Origin: Anaerotignum sp.
GTDB taxonomy: Bacteria; Bacillota; Clostridia; Lachnospirales; Anaerotignaceae
Reading direction: 5' to 3'
Assembly (NCBI RefSeq): GCF_017483025.1
Contig: NZ_JAFUMA010000099.1
Span: 1 to 64,000 of the forward strand
DNA: 64,000 nucleotides
Shown: piece by piece, positions 18,282-27,710 of the stretch
How positions within the stretch are numbered: the stretch's first letter is position 1
Layout of the letters: each line of letters starts with the position of its first letter
The notes under the pieces: generated by a model
What the model was told of the DNA's origin: nothing
Seen by the model: the letters and a program-made list of their open reading frames with translations, nothing else
Database searches by the model: none
Position numbers and translations under genes: made by a program

Positions 18282-18665
18282 TCATTCACCTCCCGTTTTC
18301 GAGCGGATGAAGGCCGCCAGTTCATCCAAGTCCGCTTCGGAAATAGAATGGCTGTCATAAAGAGAAGCCACCAGTTTCGTCACAGAACGATCGTTGACCT
18401 TTTCCAGAAAAACTTTATTTTCCACTGCCAGATAGTCCTTTTCCGTCACCAAGGGGGTATAAAAACGATTCTTTCCTTCCTTATAGCTTTCCAGAAATCC
18501 ACGGTCGATGAGGCGATTCAATAGGGTCTGCAGGGCAGAAACATTCCAGGGTCTGTGTCGTTCCAACAAGGTCTTTACTTCCGATGTAGAAAGCGTCTTT
18601 CCGCCTTCCCAGATCGCTTTCATAATTTCCAGTTCCGTATCAGGCAAACGCAGGATTTCTCCCAT
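18282..18665 (-). CDS. blaI: BlaI/MecI-family transcriptional repressor
   Basis: 127-aa winged-helix repressor (LPDTELEIMKAIWEGG; HRPWNVSALQTLLNRLIDRGFL) with the FYTPLV protease-sensitive region and a C-terminal dimerisation helix. It is expected to bind TACA-n2-TGTA dyads and be cleaved by the adjoining M56 sensor. Two such dyads lie directly upstream, so the operon is probably autorepressed. The ATG at 18665 is 7-9 nt after AGGAGTG; the ATG two codons upstream (18671) is possible. It is coupled to the sensor gene through a 4-nt overlap region. Confidence 0.93.
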   Translation of the reverse strand: MGEILRLPDTELEIMKAIWEGGKTLSTSEVKTLLERHRPWNVSALQTLLNRLIDRGFLESYKEGKNRFYTPLVTEKDYLAVENKVFLEKVNDRSVTKLVASLYDSHSISEADLDELAAFIRSKTGGE

Positions 18666-18690
18666 TTTCATCCACTCCTTTTCAAACTCT

Positions 18691-18739
18691 TACATTTGTA
18701 GTATATCTTTATCATACAATTGTAGGAGTTTTATGTCAA
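18691..18739 (-). promoter_or_regulatory. blaI promoter with two BlaI operators
   Basis: The minus strand carries TTGACA (18734-18739), a 17-nt spacer and TATGAT (18711-18716). The operator dyad TACAATTGTA (18715-18724) overlaps the -10. A second dyad TACATTTGTA (18691-18700) lies just downstream, 24 bp centre to centre. This is the classical arrangement for BlaI/MecI autorepression. Confidence 0.85.
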
Positions 18740-18773
18740 TACCTCCTATCTGTTTTTCTGATAGAAACTTCCC

Positions 18774-18801
18774 TTGACAAAATCAACTTCTGTGTTATCC
18801 T
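18774..18801 (+). promoter_or_regulatory. Likely promoter of asnA
   Basis: Perfect TTGACA at 18774-18779, then TATCCT at 18796-18801 after a 16-nt spacer. The -10 is weaker than the -35. No riboswitch-like structure is apparent in the short leader. Confidence 0.5.
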
Positions 18802-18865
18802 AAAAGGTATGGAAAATCTTCATCTGTAATAGGATAAAAATACATTAGGAAAAGAGGTGCTTGTT

Positions 18866-19873
18866 TTGAGCAAGACATATATCCCTGCGGGCTATCAGTC
18901 CGTACTGACACTGTATGAAACACAGAATGCCATCGGCGTCATCCATCACGCATTCGAAGAACACCTGGGCCAGACACTGAACCTGAAACGTGTATCCGCC
19001 CCCCTGTTCGTTGACCCTGCAACAGGTCTGAACGACAACCTGAACGGCGTAGAACGCCCTGTAAGCTTCGAAATCCCCGCTACAGGCACAACTGCGGAAG
19101 TTGTACATTCCCTGGCAAAATGGAAACGTATGGCGCTGTATCGCTATGATTTCCGTCCTGGCAAAGGTCTGTATACAAACATGAACGCCATCCGCCGCGA
19201 TGAAACACTGGATAACCTGCACTCCATCTACGTTGACCAGTGGGACTGGGAAAGAGTCATCACTCCCGAAAAAAGAAACATCCAGGAACTGAAATTCACA
19301 GTACAGGGCATCGTTCTGGCCATCTGTGATACACTGGAAGTAGTTAAGAAAAAATATCCTCGGATCACAACAGAACTGTGCCGCGAAGTAAAATTCATCA
19401 CTTCTCAGGAACTGGAAGATATGTATCCCGATCTGACATCCAAGGAAAGAGAACATGCTATCACAAGAAAATATAAAACAGTATTCATCATGCAGATCGG
19501 CGACAAACTGCGTTCCGGCGAACCCCATGATGGCAGAGCCCCCGACTATGACGACTGGCAGCTGAACGGCGACCTGCTGTTCTATAACCCCATTCTGGAT
19601 AACTCTCTGGAAATCTCTTCTATGGGTATCCGTGTTGATGCATATTCTTTGGATCAGCAGCTGAGAAAAGCAAACTGCGATGACCGCAGAGAGCTGACAT
19701 ACCACAAAATGCTGCTGGAAGGCAAGCTGCCCTGCACCATCGGCGGCGGTATCGGCCAGTCCAGACTGTGCATGCTGCTGTTGGGTAAAGCCCACATCGG
19801 CGAAGTGCAGTCCTCTATCTGGGATGAAGAAACATTTGAAGTTTGCAACGCTGCAGGTGTGGCACTGCTATAA
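18866..19873 (+). CDS. asnA: Aspartate-ammonia ligase (AsnA)
   Basis: 335 aa, the usual length. ATP-dependent synthesis of asparagine from aspartate and free ammonium; fold related to class II aminoacyl-tRNA synthetases. Motifs seen are FEEHLGQTLNLKRVSAPLF near the N terminus, VDQWDWERVI, and the GGGIGQSRLCMLLL motif at the C terminus. Start is TTG at 18866 with AGAGGTG six bases upstream; the GTG at 18857 lies inside the SD. It is a single-gene transcript ending in a strong terminator. Confidence 0.96.
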   Translation: MSKTYIPAGYQSVLTLYETQNAIGVIHHAFEEHLGQTLNLKRVSAPLFVDPATGLNDNLNGVERPVSFEIPATGTTAEVVHSLAKWKRMALYRYDFRPGKGLYTNMNAIRRDETLDNLHSIYVDQWDWERVITPEKRNIQELKFTVQGIVLAICDTLEVVKKKYPRITTELCREVKFITSQELEDMYPDLTSKEREHAITRKYKTVFIMQIGDKLRSGEPHDGRAPDYDDWQLNGDLLFYNPILDNSLEISSMGIRVDAYSLDQQLRKANCDDRRELTYHKMLLEGKLPCTIGGGIGQSRLCMLLLGKAHIGEVQSSIWDEETFEVCNAAGVALL

Positions 19874-19886
19874 TTTTTAAAAAATC

Positions 19887-19918
19887 GACCATCTTCCACT
19901 GGAAGGTGGTCTTTTTTT
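19887..19918 (+). terminator. Rho-independent terminator of asnA
   Basis: Eleven-base stem GACCATCTTCC/GGAAGGTGGTC (with one G-T pair) closing an ACT loop, followed by seven T. Confidence 0.92.
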
Positions 19919-19988
19919 ACGTCAGCCCTTCAAAGAAATAAATTTTAAACTTTAAAAACATTTACTTCACTTTTTCTCTGCATAGTGG

Positions 19989-20135
19989 TACAATGGTAAC
20001 GTACAAAAGAAAAGACATAAGTGTACAAAAGAGCACTCCAAATTGACCATGCATTTATCTACGCACTGTCACTCTTCCTTTTTCGTTCATAGGTAAATGC
20101 AAAAAGCAGCCCTCCCCTCAGGGCTGCTTTTTTCT
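19989..20135 (+). ncRNA. Candidate small transcript or attenuated leader
   Basis: TACAAT (19989-19994) with a weak TTCACT-like -35 starts a non-coding stretch that ends in a strong terminator at 20105-20133. Inside are two copies of GTACAAAAGA (20001-20010, 20023-20032) and a long-range inverted repeat, GCATTTATCTA (20051-20061) with TAGGTAAATGC (20090-20100). A 15-codon frame from ATG 20049 lacks an SD. This could be a small RNA or the leader of the LysR gene, although LysR has its own promoter downstream. No known RNA family is recognised. Confidence 0.4.
20105..20133 (+). terminator. Rho-independent terminator of the 20-kb small transcript
   Basis: The stem AGCAGCCCT/AGGGCTGCT around a CCCCTC loop (20105-20128) is followed by TTTTTTC. 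It is 120 nt upstream of the LysR gene and more than 180 nt past the asnA terminator, so it ends a separate transcript. Confidence 0.88.
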
Positions 20136-20190
20136 TTTAACAGCCATACAACTATTATTTTTAATAATAAAAGCAATTCAATCATTTTGT

Positions 20191-20219
20191 TTTACAAATA
20201 CCTTCTTCAGTGTTATGAT
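20191..20219 (+). promoter_or_regulatory. Promoter of the LysR-dpaL operon
   Basis: TTTACA (20191-20196), a 17-nt spacer and TATGAT (20214-20219), 36 nt before the LysR start codon. Confidence 0.7.
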
Positions 20220-20255
20220 ATTTTTATCTGAGTCATTTTTACAGGAGGTTCTTTT

Positions 20256-21146
20256 ATGGAACTGCGCAATTTAATCACATTTTTGAAAATCATTGAAACC
20301 GGCAGCTTTTCCAACGCGGCCGAACAACTGACCTATTCCCAATCCACTGTTACCGTGCAGATCCAGCAGTTGGAGAAAGAACTGAACGTGCAGCTTTTCG
20401 ACCGTATCGGTAAAAAGATCTATATAACAGAAAAAGGGCGGGAACTGGAAGCCTACGCCCAACAGATCGTCGCCTTATCTCAGAAGGCCGCTGCCATCGG
20501 CGGAGAGGAACAGGAACTGCAGGGCACCCTGCGCATCGCCTGCCTGGATTCTCTTTTTACAGCCGTTCTTCCCGATATACTGCGGGAATACCATCAACGG
20601 CACCCCCAAGTGGATATCATTGTGAAGACCGCTGACAATGTGTTCGATGCGGAGCGTCACCTTTCCCAGAACGAAGTAGATCTGGCTTTCATTACCCACG
20701 ACCAGCGCAGCACCCAAAATTTCATTAAAACGATCCTGTTGGAGGCCCAGCTTGTTTTCACAGCCGCACCTTCCCATCCTTTAGCAAAGAAGGATATCGT
20801 CACTCTGGCAGAAATTGCAGAAAATGACGTGATCATCACCAACCAACAGTTCTATTCGGATATATCCAACGAACATACAAAAAATACACTGTCTTATATT
20901 ATCAGGCCACGTTTTGATCTTTGGAATCCCATTGCCGCCATGGAACTGGCAAAGCTGGATTGCGGCATTGCGCTTCTGCCCACCTACCTTATCGAGGATG
21001 CTGTAGAAAAAAGCGAGCTTTGTGTGTTGAATGTGCCTGAACTGCATTTCCCCGTATGGCTGCAGGTGCTGCACCATGAGCAGAAGGCCATTACTCCCCA
21101 AATGAATGCTTTTTTGAAACTGCTGCAGGAATATTATCATCTTTGA
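20256..21146 (+). CDS. LysR-family transcriptional regulator
   Basis: 296 aa. An N-terminal winged helix-turn-helix (FLKIIETGSFSNAAEQLTYS, then QSTVTVQIQQLEKELNVQLF) is followed by a LysR substrate-binding domain (GTLRIACLDSLFTAVLPDIL; the ligand pocket probably spans ~90-290). The ATG has ACAGGAGG at a good distance. Only 24 nt separate it from dpaL on the same strand, so it probably controls that gene, which is unusual since LysR genes are more often divergent from their target. The effector could be 2,3-diaminopropionate or another amino acid. Confidence 0.92.
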   Translation: MELRNLITFLKIIETGSFSNAAEQLTYSQSTVTVQIQQLEKELNVQLFDRIGKKIYITEKGRELEAYAQQIVALSQKAAAIGGEEQELQGTLRIACLDSLFTAVLPDILREYHQRHPQVDIIVKTADNVFDAERHLSQNEVDLAFITHDQRSTQNFIKTILLEAQLVFTAAPSHPLAKKDIVTLAEIAENDVIITNQQFYSDISNEHTKNTLSYIIRPRFDLWNPIAAMELAKLDCGIALLPTYLIEDAVEKSELCVLNVPELHFPVWLQVLHHEQKAITPQMNAFLKLLQEYYHL

Positions 21147-21170
21147 AACTGCCCCAAAAGGAGAATACAT

Positions 21171-22370
21171 ATGGAAAATTTTGATTTGATTCTGAACAAA
21201 AAAGCGAAAGAACGTCGGGAAGGCATTTCTTCTTTCAGCGTAGAAGAAGCCAAAAAAGCCCATGACTTTCACAAAACATTCCCTGTTTACCAGAAAACAC
21301 CCCTGGTCTCCCTGGAAAAGCTGGCGGAAAAACTGCAGGTAAAAAGCATCTATCTGAAGGATGAAAGCTATCGGTTCGGCCTGAATGCATTCAAAGTCCT
21401 GGGCGGAAGCTATGCCATCGCCAAAGAGATCGGCAAGCGCATCGAAAAAGACATCACTGAACTGACCGCCGAAAGTATTCTTTCCGCCGAAACAAAGGCA
21501 CAGTTGGGCGATATCACCTTCGTCACAGCCACCGACGGTAATCATGGCAGAGGCGTTGCCTGGACAGCCAATCAGCTGGGACAGAGATCCGTTGTTTATA
21601 TGCCTAAGGGCAGCGCATTGGAAAGACTGGAAAACATCCGCAAAGAAGGCGCCGAGGCAGAAATCACGGATATGAACTACGATGAAGCCGTACGCCTTGC
21701 CCAGAAAATGGCAGAGGAAAAAGGCTGGGTAGTGGTACAGGATACTGCGTGGGAAGGATATGAAGATATCCCTCTTTGGATCATGCAAGGCTACACCACC
21801 ATGGGCTATGAGATCATGGAACAGATCCCCGAAAGACCCACCCATATCTTCCTGCAGGCAGGCGTAGGCAGTATGGCAGGCGCCATGACCGGCTTCTTCT
21901 CTAACCTTTACCCTGGCGAAGAAAAGCCCATCATCACCATCGTCGAACCCGCCAAGGCTGACTGTCTCTTCCGCACGGCCCAAGCAGATGACGGCAAACT
22001 CCATATCGTTACCGGGGATATGGATACCATTATGGCAGGTCTGGCCTGCGGCGAACCCTGCACCATCGGCTGGGATGTGCTGAAAGGCTATGCAGATGCT
22101 TTCATTCGCTGCCCCGAATATGCCGCAGCAGACGGCATGCGTATCCTGGCTGCTCCCGCAAAGGGAGACACTCCCGTTACCGCAGGAGAAAGCGGCGCAG
22201 CGGCTTTTGGATGTATGGCAAATATCCTTCTGGATGAAAACCTGGCAGAATGGAAAAAACTGCTGCAGCTGGATGAAAGCTCCCGTATCCTCTGCATCAG
22301 TACAGAAGGTGATACAGATAAACAAAATTATCAGGATGTGGTTTGGCGCGGCAAATATGCCAAAGCATGA
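21171..22370 (+). CDS. dpaL: Diaminopropionate ammonia-lyase
   Basis: 399-aa fold-type II PLP enzyme. It converts 2,3-diaminopropionate to pyruvate and two ammonia. The PLP lysine is K75 in LNAFKVLGGSYA. The substrate loop DGNHGRGVAW, the glycine-rich phosphate loop GVGSMAGAMTG and AGESGAAAFG fit the YgeX/DpaL subfamily rather than threonine dehydratase. It begins 24 nt after the LysR gene with an AAAAGGAG SD and ends at a terminator. Likely catabolic, yielding pyruvate and nitrogen. Confidence 0.93.
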   Translation: MENFDLILNKKAKERREGISSFSVEEAKKAHDFHKTFPVYQKTPLVSLEKLAEKLQVKSIYLKDESYRFGLNAFKVLGGSYAIAKEIGKRIEKDITELTAESILSAETKAQLGDITFVTATDGNHGRGVAWTANQLGQRSVVYMPKGSALERLENIRKEGAEAEITDMNYDEAVRLAQKMAEEKGWVVVQDTAWEGYEDIPLWIMQGYTTMGYEIMEQIPERPTHIFLQAGVGSMAGAMTGFFSNLYPGEEKPIITIVEPAKADCLFRTAQADDGKLHIVTGDMDTIMAGLACGEPCTIGWDVLKGYADAFIRCPEYAAADGMRILAAPAKGDTPVTAGESGAAAFGCMANILLDENLAEWKKLLQLDESSRILCISTEGDTDKQNYQDVVWRGKYAKA

Positions 22371-22376
22371 TGCAGA

Positions 22377-22404
22377 ACAGTCCTCTTTTGAGGACTGTTT
22401 TTGT
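22377..22404 (+). terminator. Terminator of LysR-dpaL
   Basis: Perfect nine-base stem ACAGTCCTC/GAGGACTGT with a TTTT loop (22377-22398) followed by TTTTTG. Confidence 0.9.
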
Positions 22405-22651
22405 TTCTAACTATCAATTTTTTAAATCGCTGAGACCAGATATTTTACAGGAACTAATCTTATCATTATTTTTAATAGAAACCTTTAAATCTATCAATTT
22501 CACTTTCTTTTACAAATATGCTACAATCGGTTTGTACCAAAAAGACACTATTTTTATCACACAAAATCATCATACGGCTCATGATAGAATAGCCCATTTC
22601 TCTTTCTCCGGGCAACCAAGTGTGAAAGCGGTTCTTCCTCTGGGAGAACTG

Positions 22652-23722
22652 CTATTTTTTTGCAAAATAGCTTCTGTTATGTGCTACGGCTTCATCATGA
22701 GGTTTGAATACCCCCGCCATTTCGTTATACATACTCGCCCGTTCCCGGTCTCCCAGTCTGTCATAGCAGACGCAAAGCTGTATACAGGGCAGATAACCAT
22801 AACATTCTTCCTGTACGAAAGCCCCCTGCTCCGTCCGCCGCTCTGCCCGCAAGGCATTTTCATACCAGAAGATGGCCTGTTCCCACTGTTCTTTCCCATA
22901 AAAATATTTTCCGATATCACAACAATGCTCCCCTGTAGGCGGTGCCAGTTTCAGCCCCTGCAAAAGAGCATCGAAGGCTTCTTCTGGCTTTCCTGCCGCC
23001 GCCAAAGAATAGGAAAGGAATCGACTGGCTTCCAGTTTGTTTTCCAGCCAGCCGTCGGGGTCTGCCAGAAATCCCCGAAAGACCTTCGCTGCTTTTTCAT
23101 ATTTGCCGTGATAATATAGTTCCCGCCCATAGTAAAACCACTCTCTGGCATCGAATTTTCGCCCCTGCTCCAGCATTTTTTCATAGATCATCAGATTTCG
23201 TTCAGAATATTCTACCTTTTCTTTCCGATGCTCAAAATGAATCTCTTCATACCGCACATCTCCAAAGGGAACGACCACCTCATGGACACAGCCCACCCAT
23301 TTTGCCAGGGAACAATTGCGCAGCAATCGTTCCCTGTAATAAGAAAAGGCTGCCTTACCCTCTTCATCAAATCCTGCATCATAGAGCATCATCACCATAT
23401 GGCATGGGTTTTTATCTAAATCCGCTTTTAAATTTAAGAAATTCTGCTTCTCCTTTTCAGGAAAAACGTCATCCGCATCCATCCACATGAGATAGTCTCC
23501 TGTTCCCTTGGAAAAAGCAAAATTTCGTGCTGCTGAAAAATCATCTATCCAATGGAAATCATAAATTTTATCGGTGAACTTTTCTGCAATTTCTTTCGTT
23601 TTATCCACAGAACCTGTATCCACAATGATAATTTCATCCACACAATCCACGATACTTTTCAAACACCGCTCTAAGGTATCCTCTTCATCCCGCACGATCA
23701 TGCATAAACTGATCTTTGCCAT
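22652..23722 (-). CDS. Family 2 glycosyltransferase with C-terminal TPR-like repeats
   Basis: 356 aa. The N-terminal GT-A domain (~1-200) has the opening SLCMIVRDEEDTLERCLKS, IIIVDTGSVDKT and the metal-binding MDADD. The C-terminal ~150 residues are helical, with TPR-like patterns such as EWFYYGRELYYHGKYEKAAKVF. This architecture is typical of SunT/SpsA-like glycosyltransferases of Firmicutes. The acceptor is unknown; no peptide or polysaccharide cluster surrounds it. GGAGCG SD before the ATG at 23722. The 280-nt gap downstream to dpaL shows nothing further. Confidence 0.85.
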   Translation of the reverse strand: MAKISLCMIVRDEEDTLERCLKSIVDCVDEIIIVDTGSVDKTKEIAEKFTDKIYDFHWIDDFSAARNFAFSKGTGDYLMWMDADDVFPEKEKQNFLNLKADLDKNPCHMVMMLYDAGFDEEGKAAFSYYRERLLRNCSLAKWVGCVHEVVVPFGDVRYEEIHFEHRKEKVEYSERNLMIYEKMLEQGRKFDAREWFYYGRELYYHGKYEKAAKVFRGFLADPDGWLENKLEASRFLSYSLAAAGKPEEAFDALLQGLKLAPPTGEHCCDIGKYFYGKEQWEQAIFWYENALRAERRTEQGAFVQEECYGYLPCIQLCVCYDRLGDRERASMYNEMAGVFKPHDEAVAHNRSYFAKK

Positions 23723-23792
23723 GCTTACACGCTCCTTTCCGTTGCTGCCAGTTTATGTAGAGTGGAGAGAAACGTGCCTGTTTTCTGCACGC

Positions 23793-23820
23793 AAAAAGAG
23801 GTGCCCATAGACACCTCTTT
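23793..23820 (-). terminator. Terminator of the V-ATPase operon
   Basis: Nine-base stem AAAGAGGTG/CACCTCTTT (23795-23820) directly after the ntpD stop, with a T-run on the minus strand. Confidence 0.85.
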
Positions 23821-23825
23821 TTTAT

Positions 23826-24530
23826 TTATGCTTCAGATTGTACACAGCGTTTGCAGACAACCACTTCTGCTTCCTGCTGTTTTTTCGCTTCGATAGCCTT
23901 TTTCGCTACCATATCTTTTACCTTCATCAGGCGAGTCGTGTTGGCACGTTCGTTTTCTTCCAGCTTCATGGTGATATATTTGATGGTCTCCTGATAGTTG
24001 GGGATCATAACGTTTTCCAGTGCGTTTACACGACGGCGGGTACGTTCGATTTCCTGCGCCAAGAGCTGCGCTGTCTTTTCACTTTCCGCCAGACGGAGCA
24101 GAGGCTCCATAGCATCGGAGAAGGAAAGCATCGCGCTGTCCAGTTCACCGGATGTGAACGCCATACCATAAGGATAGATATTGCCTTCGCTGCCGCCTTC
24201 CTTCTGGAAGTCAAACACAGGCACATTTACGCTCATGATATTTTTATTCGTAACCTTAACGGATACAGACTGCTGGGGGATCATCAGTGCTTCACCCAGG
24301 CTGGCTTCACTGAGCACCGCTCTGGCGATGATGAAGTTTTTATAAGCATTTTCCAGAGCCGCTTCCGCTTCTTCTCTCAAACGCTTGTTTTCCCGCACAA
24401 TTTCCATGAACTGTTTCATCAGTTCATCCAGCTTATCTTTCAGCAGCTTATGACCTCTGGTCGCTGTTTTCAACTGGCCTTTCAGGCGGGTCATTTCCAT
24501 ACGGGTGGGGTTGACATTCAATCTAGCCAC
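23826..24530 (-). CDS. ntpD: V-type ATPase subunit D (central rotor stalk)
   Basis: 234 aa. Long N- and C-terminal helices form the rotor coiled coil; the N-terminal signature is LNVNPTRMEMTRLKGQL and RRRVNALENVMIPN lies in the C-terminal helix. The tail ends with a CKRC motif, not a usual feature. GTG start at 24530, nine bases after GGGAG. It lies 7 nt after ntpB, last gene of the operon. Confidence 0.95.
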   Translation of the reverse strand: MARLNVNPTRMEMTRLKGQLKTATRGHKLLKDKLDELMKQFMEIVRENKRLREEAEAALENAYKNFIIARAVLSEASLGEALMIPQQSVSVKVTNKNIMSVNVPVFDFQKEGGSEGNIYPYGMAFTSGELDSAMLSFSDAMEPLLRLAESEKTAQLLAQEIERTRRRVNALENVMIPNYQETIKYITMKLEENERANTTRLMKVKDMVAKKAIEAKKQQEAEVVVCKRCVQSEA

Positions 24531-24536
24531 ACTTCA

Positions 24537-25913
24537 TCACTCCCCGCTGTTCAGATATTTATCCAGATATTCGTCACGGATACGTTTCAGCTCGCTCTTA
24601 GGCAGCATACGCAGCAGGCTCCAACCTGTTTCCAGCGTCTGTTCGATGGTTCTGTCTGTCTGGAAGCCCTGAGAAACGTATTGCTTTTCGAATTCATCTG
24701 CAAATTTTGCATAGATCAGGTCTACGTCGGACAATGCGGATTCACCCAAAATCGCCATCAGTTCCTTCGCATCCTTACCACGGGAATACGCTGCGAACAG
24801 CTGGTTCATGGTATCTGCGTGGTCTTCTCTTGTCTTGCCTTTACCGATACCTTTATCCTTCAGACGGGACAGGGAAGGCAGAACGTTGATGGGAGGCTGA
24901 ATGCCTTTTTTATCCAGTTCACGGCTCAGAATGATCTGACCTTCTGTGATATAGCCTGTCAGGTCGGGGATAGGATGTGTCTTATCTTCTTCAGGCATTG
25001 TCAGGATAGGGATCATTGTGATAGAGCCTTCATGACCTTTCATACGACCTGCACGTTCGTACATAGTCGCAAGGTCTGTATACAGGTAGCCGGGGTAACC
25101 ACGACGACCGGGAACTTCTTTTTTCGCTGCAGAAACTTCACGCAGAGCTTCCGCATAGTTTGTGATATCTGTCAGGATGACCAGAACGTGCATATCCTGT
25201 TCAAATGCCAGATATTCTGCCGCTGTCAGCGCCATTTTAGGGGTACAGATACGTTCTACCGCAGGGTCATTTGCCAGGTTGATGAAGACTACGGAACGGT
25301 CGATAGCACCTGTCTGTTTGAAGTCGTTGATGAAGAATTCAGCATCTTCGAATGTGATACCGATGGCTGCGAATACTACCGCGAATTTAGAATCTGTACC
25401 GCGAACCTTCGCCTGTCTTGCGATCTGTACTGCCAGATTTGCATGGGGCAGACCGGAAGCGGAGAAGATAGGCAGCTTCTGACCACGAACCAGTGTATTC
25501 AGACCGTCAATGGCAGATACGCCTGTCTGGATGAATTCTGCGGGGTATACACGAGCCGCAGGGTTGATGGGCGCACCGTTGATATCCAGTCTCTTTTCAG
25601 GGATGATTTCGGGACCGCCATCCATGGGGTTACCCATACCGTCGAAGACACGACCCAGGATATCAGGGGATACGCCGAAGTCCAGGCTCTTGCCCAGGAA
25701 ACGTACTTTACTTTCTGCCAGGTTGATACCTGTTGCGCTTTCAAACAGCTGTACCAGAGCAGTGTCGCCATTTACTTCCAGAACCTTGCATTTTCTGATC
25801 TCGCCGCTGGCCAGCTCGATCTCGCCCAGTTCGTCATATGTTACGCCTTCAACACCGGAAACAACCATCAGAGGGCCGGCTACTTCCTGAATGGAACGAT
25901 ATTCTTTTATCAT
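24537..25913 (-). CDS. ntpB: V-type ATPase regulatory subunit B
   Basis: 458 aa. Non-catalytic nucleotide-domain subunit that alternates with A in the V1 hexamer. It has the B-type [17 protein letters not shown] loop in place of a full Walker A, and [21 protein letters not shown]. The ATG overlaps the ntpA stop as ATGA, ensuring balanced A and B synthesis. Full length and well conserved. Confidence 0.97.
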   Translation of the reverse strand: MIKEYRSIQEVAGPLMVVSGVEGVTYDELGEIELASGEIRKCKVLEVNGDTALVQLFESATGINLAESKVRFLGKSLDFGVSPDILGRVFDGMGNPMDGGPEIIPEKRLDINGAPINPAARVYPAEFIQTGVSAIDGLNTLVRGQKLPIFSASGLPHANLAVQIARQAKVRGTDSKFAVVFAAIGITFEDAEFFINDFKQTGAIDRSVVFINLANDPAVERICTPKMALTAAEYLAFEQDMHVLVILTDITNYAEALREVSAAKKEVPGRRGYPGYLYTDLATMYERAGRMKGHEGSITMIPILTMPEEDKTHPIPDLTGYITEGQIILSRELDKKGIQPPINVLPSLSRLKDKGIGKGKTREDHADTMNQLFAAYSRGKDAKELMAILGESALSDVDLIYAKFADEFEKQYVSQGFQTDRTIEQTLETGWSLLRMLPKSELKRIRDEYLDKYLNSGE

Positions 25914-27685
25914 AATTCATCTGCCCCCTTTCTGATGAGTTCTGCTACTTCTGCTTTGATTTCGTTTTCGATTTCATCGTAACGCTTATCTACGTTGATT
26001 TCTTCTACGTATTTTGCACGGCCGATGTGTTCGATCACGTCCAGTTTTGCCAGTTTCTGAATCGTTACGCCCTGCTTGATGGCTTCGCCTGCTTCTTTAT
26101 AGAAGGTCAGGATCAGCTTCATCATACGATACTGTTTATGCAGGGATGTGTATGTGTCAACTTCGTGGAAGGAGTTCTGATGCAGGAAGTCTTCACGGAT
26201 GGAACGGGCAACTTCCAGAATCAATCTGTCGCTGTGGGACAGAGCATCCACGCCGACCAGCTGTACGATTTCATTCAACTCTGCTTCTGTCTGCAGCAGT
26301 CTCATGGCTTCTGTACGCTGTGCGGAGAAGTTAGGTTCTACGTTTTCATCTGCCCATGCGTCAACCTTTGCCTGATACAGGGAATAGCTTGTCAGCCAGT
26401 TGATGGCAGGGAAATGACGTTTATACGCCAATGCGGAATCCAGACCCCAGAATACCTTTACGATACGCAGAGTGGCCTGAGATACGGGTTCAGAAATATC
26501 ACCGCCGGGAGGAGATACGGCACCGATGGCTGTCAGTGTACCGATTCTACCTTCACTGCCCAGACAAACGACTCTACCAGCGCGTTCGTAGAACTGCGCC
26601 AGACGGGAACCCAGATAAGCAGGGTAACCTTCTTCACCGGGCATTTCTTCCAGACGACCGGACATTTCACGAAGGGCTTCTGCCCAACGGGATGTGGAGT
26701 CAGCCATCAGCGCTACGCTATAGCCCATATCACGGAAGAATTCTGCGATAGTGATACCTGTATAAATAGATGCTTCACGAGCCGCTACGGGCATATCGGA
26801 AGTATTTGCGATCAGAACAGTTCTCTGCATCAGGGACTGACCTGTACGAGGGTCCAGCAGTTCAGGGAATTCATTCAGTACGTCTGTCATTTCGTTACCA
26901 CGTTCACCGCAGCCGATATAAACAACGATGTCTGCATCCGCCCATTTTGCCAGCTGATGCTGTGTAACAGTTTTACCGGAACCGAAGGGGCCGGGGATGG
27001 CTGCTACACCACCTTTTGTGATGGGGAAGAATGTGTCAACAACACGCTGACCTGTGATCAGGGGCGCATTGGGAGACTGTTTTTCCTTGTAAGGTCTTTC
27101 ACGACGTACGGGCCATTTCTGCATCATGGTTACGTTTACGTCTTTGCCCTTTTCATCTGTGATGACACAAACGGTTTCTTCAACAGTGAAATCACCAATG
27201 AAGATTTCTTTGATGACACCCTTCAGACCGTAGGGCACCATGATTTTACACTGAACCACAGCAGTTTCCTGAACGAAACCGATGATATCGCCTGCAGCAA
27301 CGGCATCGCCGGGCTGTTTTGTGGGTTCAAATTTCCATTTCTTTTCTCTGTCCAAAGAAGGTACTTCAACACCTCTGCGGATGTTTGTGCCACCTACTTC
27401 GTACATTTTTTCCAGAGGACGCTGGATACCATCATAGATCGTGGAAACCAGACCGGGGCCCAGTTCTACGCTCATAGGCATGCCAACGGATACAACCTCT
27501 TCACCGGGGCCAAGGCCTGCGGTTTCTTCGTATACCTGAATGGAGGCTTTGTCTCCGTGCATTTCGATGATCTCGCCGATCAGGTGTTTGTCAGATACAC
27601 GAACCACGTCGAACATGTTGGCATCTCTCATGCCTTCCGCAATGACCAGTGGACCTGACACTTTTACGATCGTGCCTGTTTTCAT
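25910..27685 (-). CDS. ntpA: V-type ATPase catalytic subunit A
   Basis: 591 aa. Catalytic subunit with the P-loop [11 protein letters not shown], the catalytic-glutamate segment [10 protein letters not shown], and the ~90-residue non-homologous insertion that marks A subunits of V/A-type rather than F-type enzymes. The ATG at 27685 follows AGGTGA; the GTG at 27697 falls inside the SD region. It couples ATP hydrolysis or synthesis to ion flow through the NtpI/NtpK sector. Confidence 0.97.
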   Translation of the reverse strand: MKTGTIVKVSGPLVIAEGMRDANMFDVVRVSDKHLIGEIIEMHGDKASIQVYEETAGLGPGEEVVSVGMPMSVELGPGLVSTIYDGIQRPLEKMYEVGGTNIRRGVEVPSLDREKKWKFEPTKQPGDAVAAGDIIGFVQETAVVQCKIMVPYGLKGVIKEIFIGDFTVEETVCVITDEKGKDVNVTMMQKWPVRRERPYKEKQSPNAPLITGQRVVDTFFPITKGGVAAIPGPFGSGKTVTQHQLAKWADADIVVYIGCGERGNEMTDVLNEFPELLDPRTGQSLMQRTVLIANTSDMPVAAREASIYTGITIAEFFRDMGYSVALMADSTSRWAEALREMSGRLEEMPGEEGYPAYLGSRLAQFYERAGRVVCLGSEGRIGTLTAIGAVSPPGGDISEPVSQATLRIVKVFWGLDSALAYKRHFPAINWLTSYSLYQAKVDAWADENVEPNFSAQRTEAMRLLQTEAELNEIVQLVGVDALSHSDRLILEVARSIREDFLHQNSFHEVDTYTSLHKQYRMMKLILTFYKEAGEAIKQGVTIQKLAKLDVIEHIGRAKYVEEINVDKRYDEIENEIKAEVAELIRKGADEL

Positions 27686-27710
27686 ATGCTCATTCACCTA
27701 CAATCATTCT

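Noticed and set aside
18282..18665. Calling blaI/blaR1 a beta-lactam resistance module
   Set aside because: No beta-lactamase or PBP gene is linked and the sensor lacks the penicillin-binding motif.
20049..20096. Fifteen-codon frame MHLSTHCHSSFFVHR as a leader peptide
   Set aside because: No SD precedes the ATG, and no run of a single amino acid suggests attenuation; kept only as part of the small-transcript candidate.
23838..25982. Very long open frame on the plus strand antisense to ntpD-ntpB
   Set aside because: It is Cys/Phe/His/Gln-rich, has no SD and no family motif, and lies exactly opposite well-conserved V-ATPase genes; it is a by-product of their codon use.
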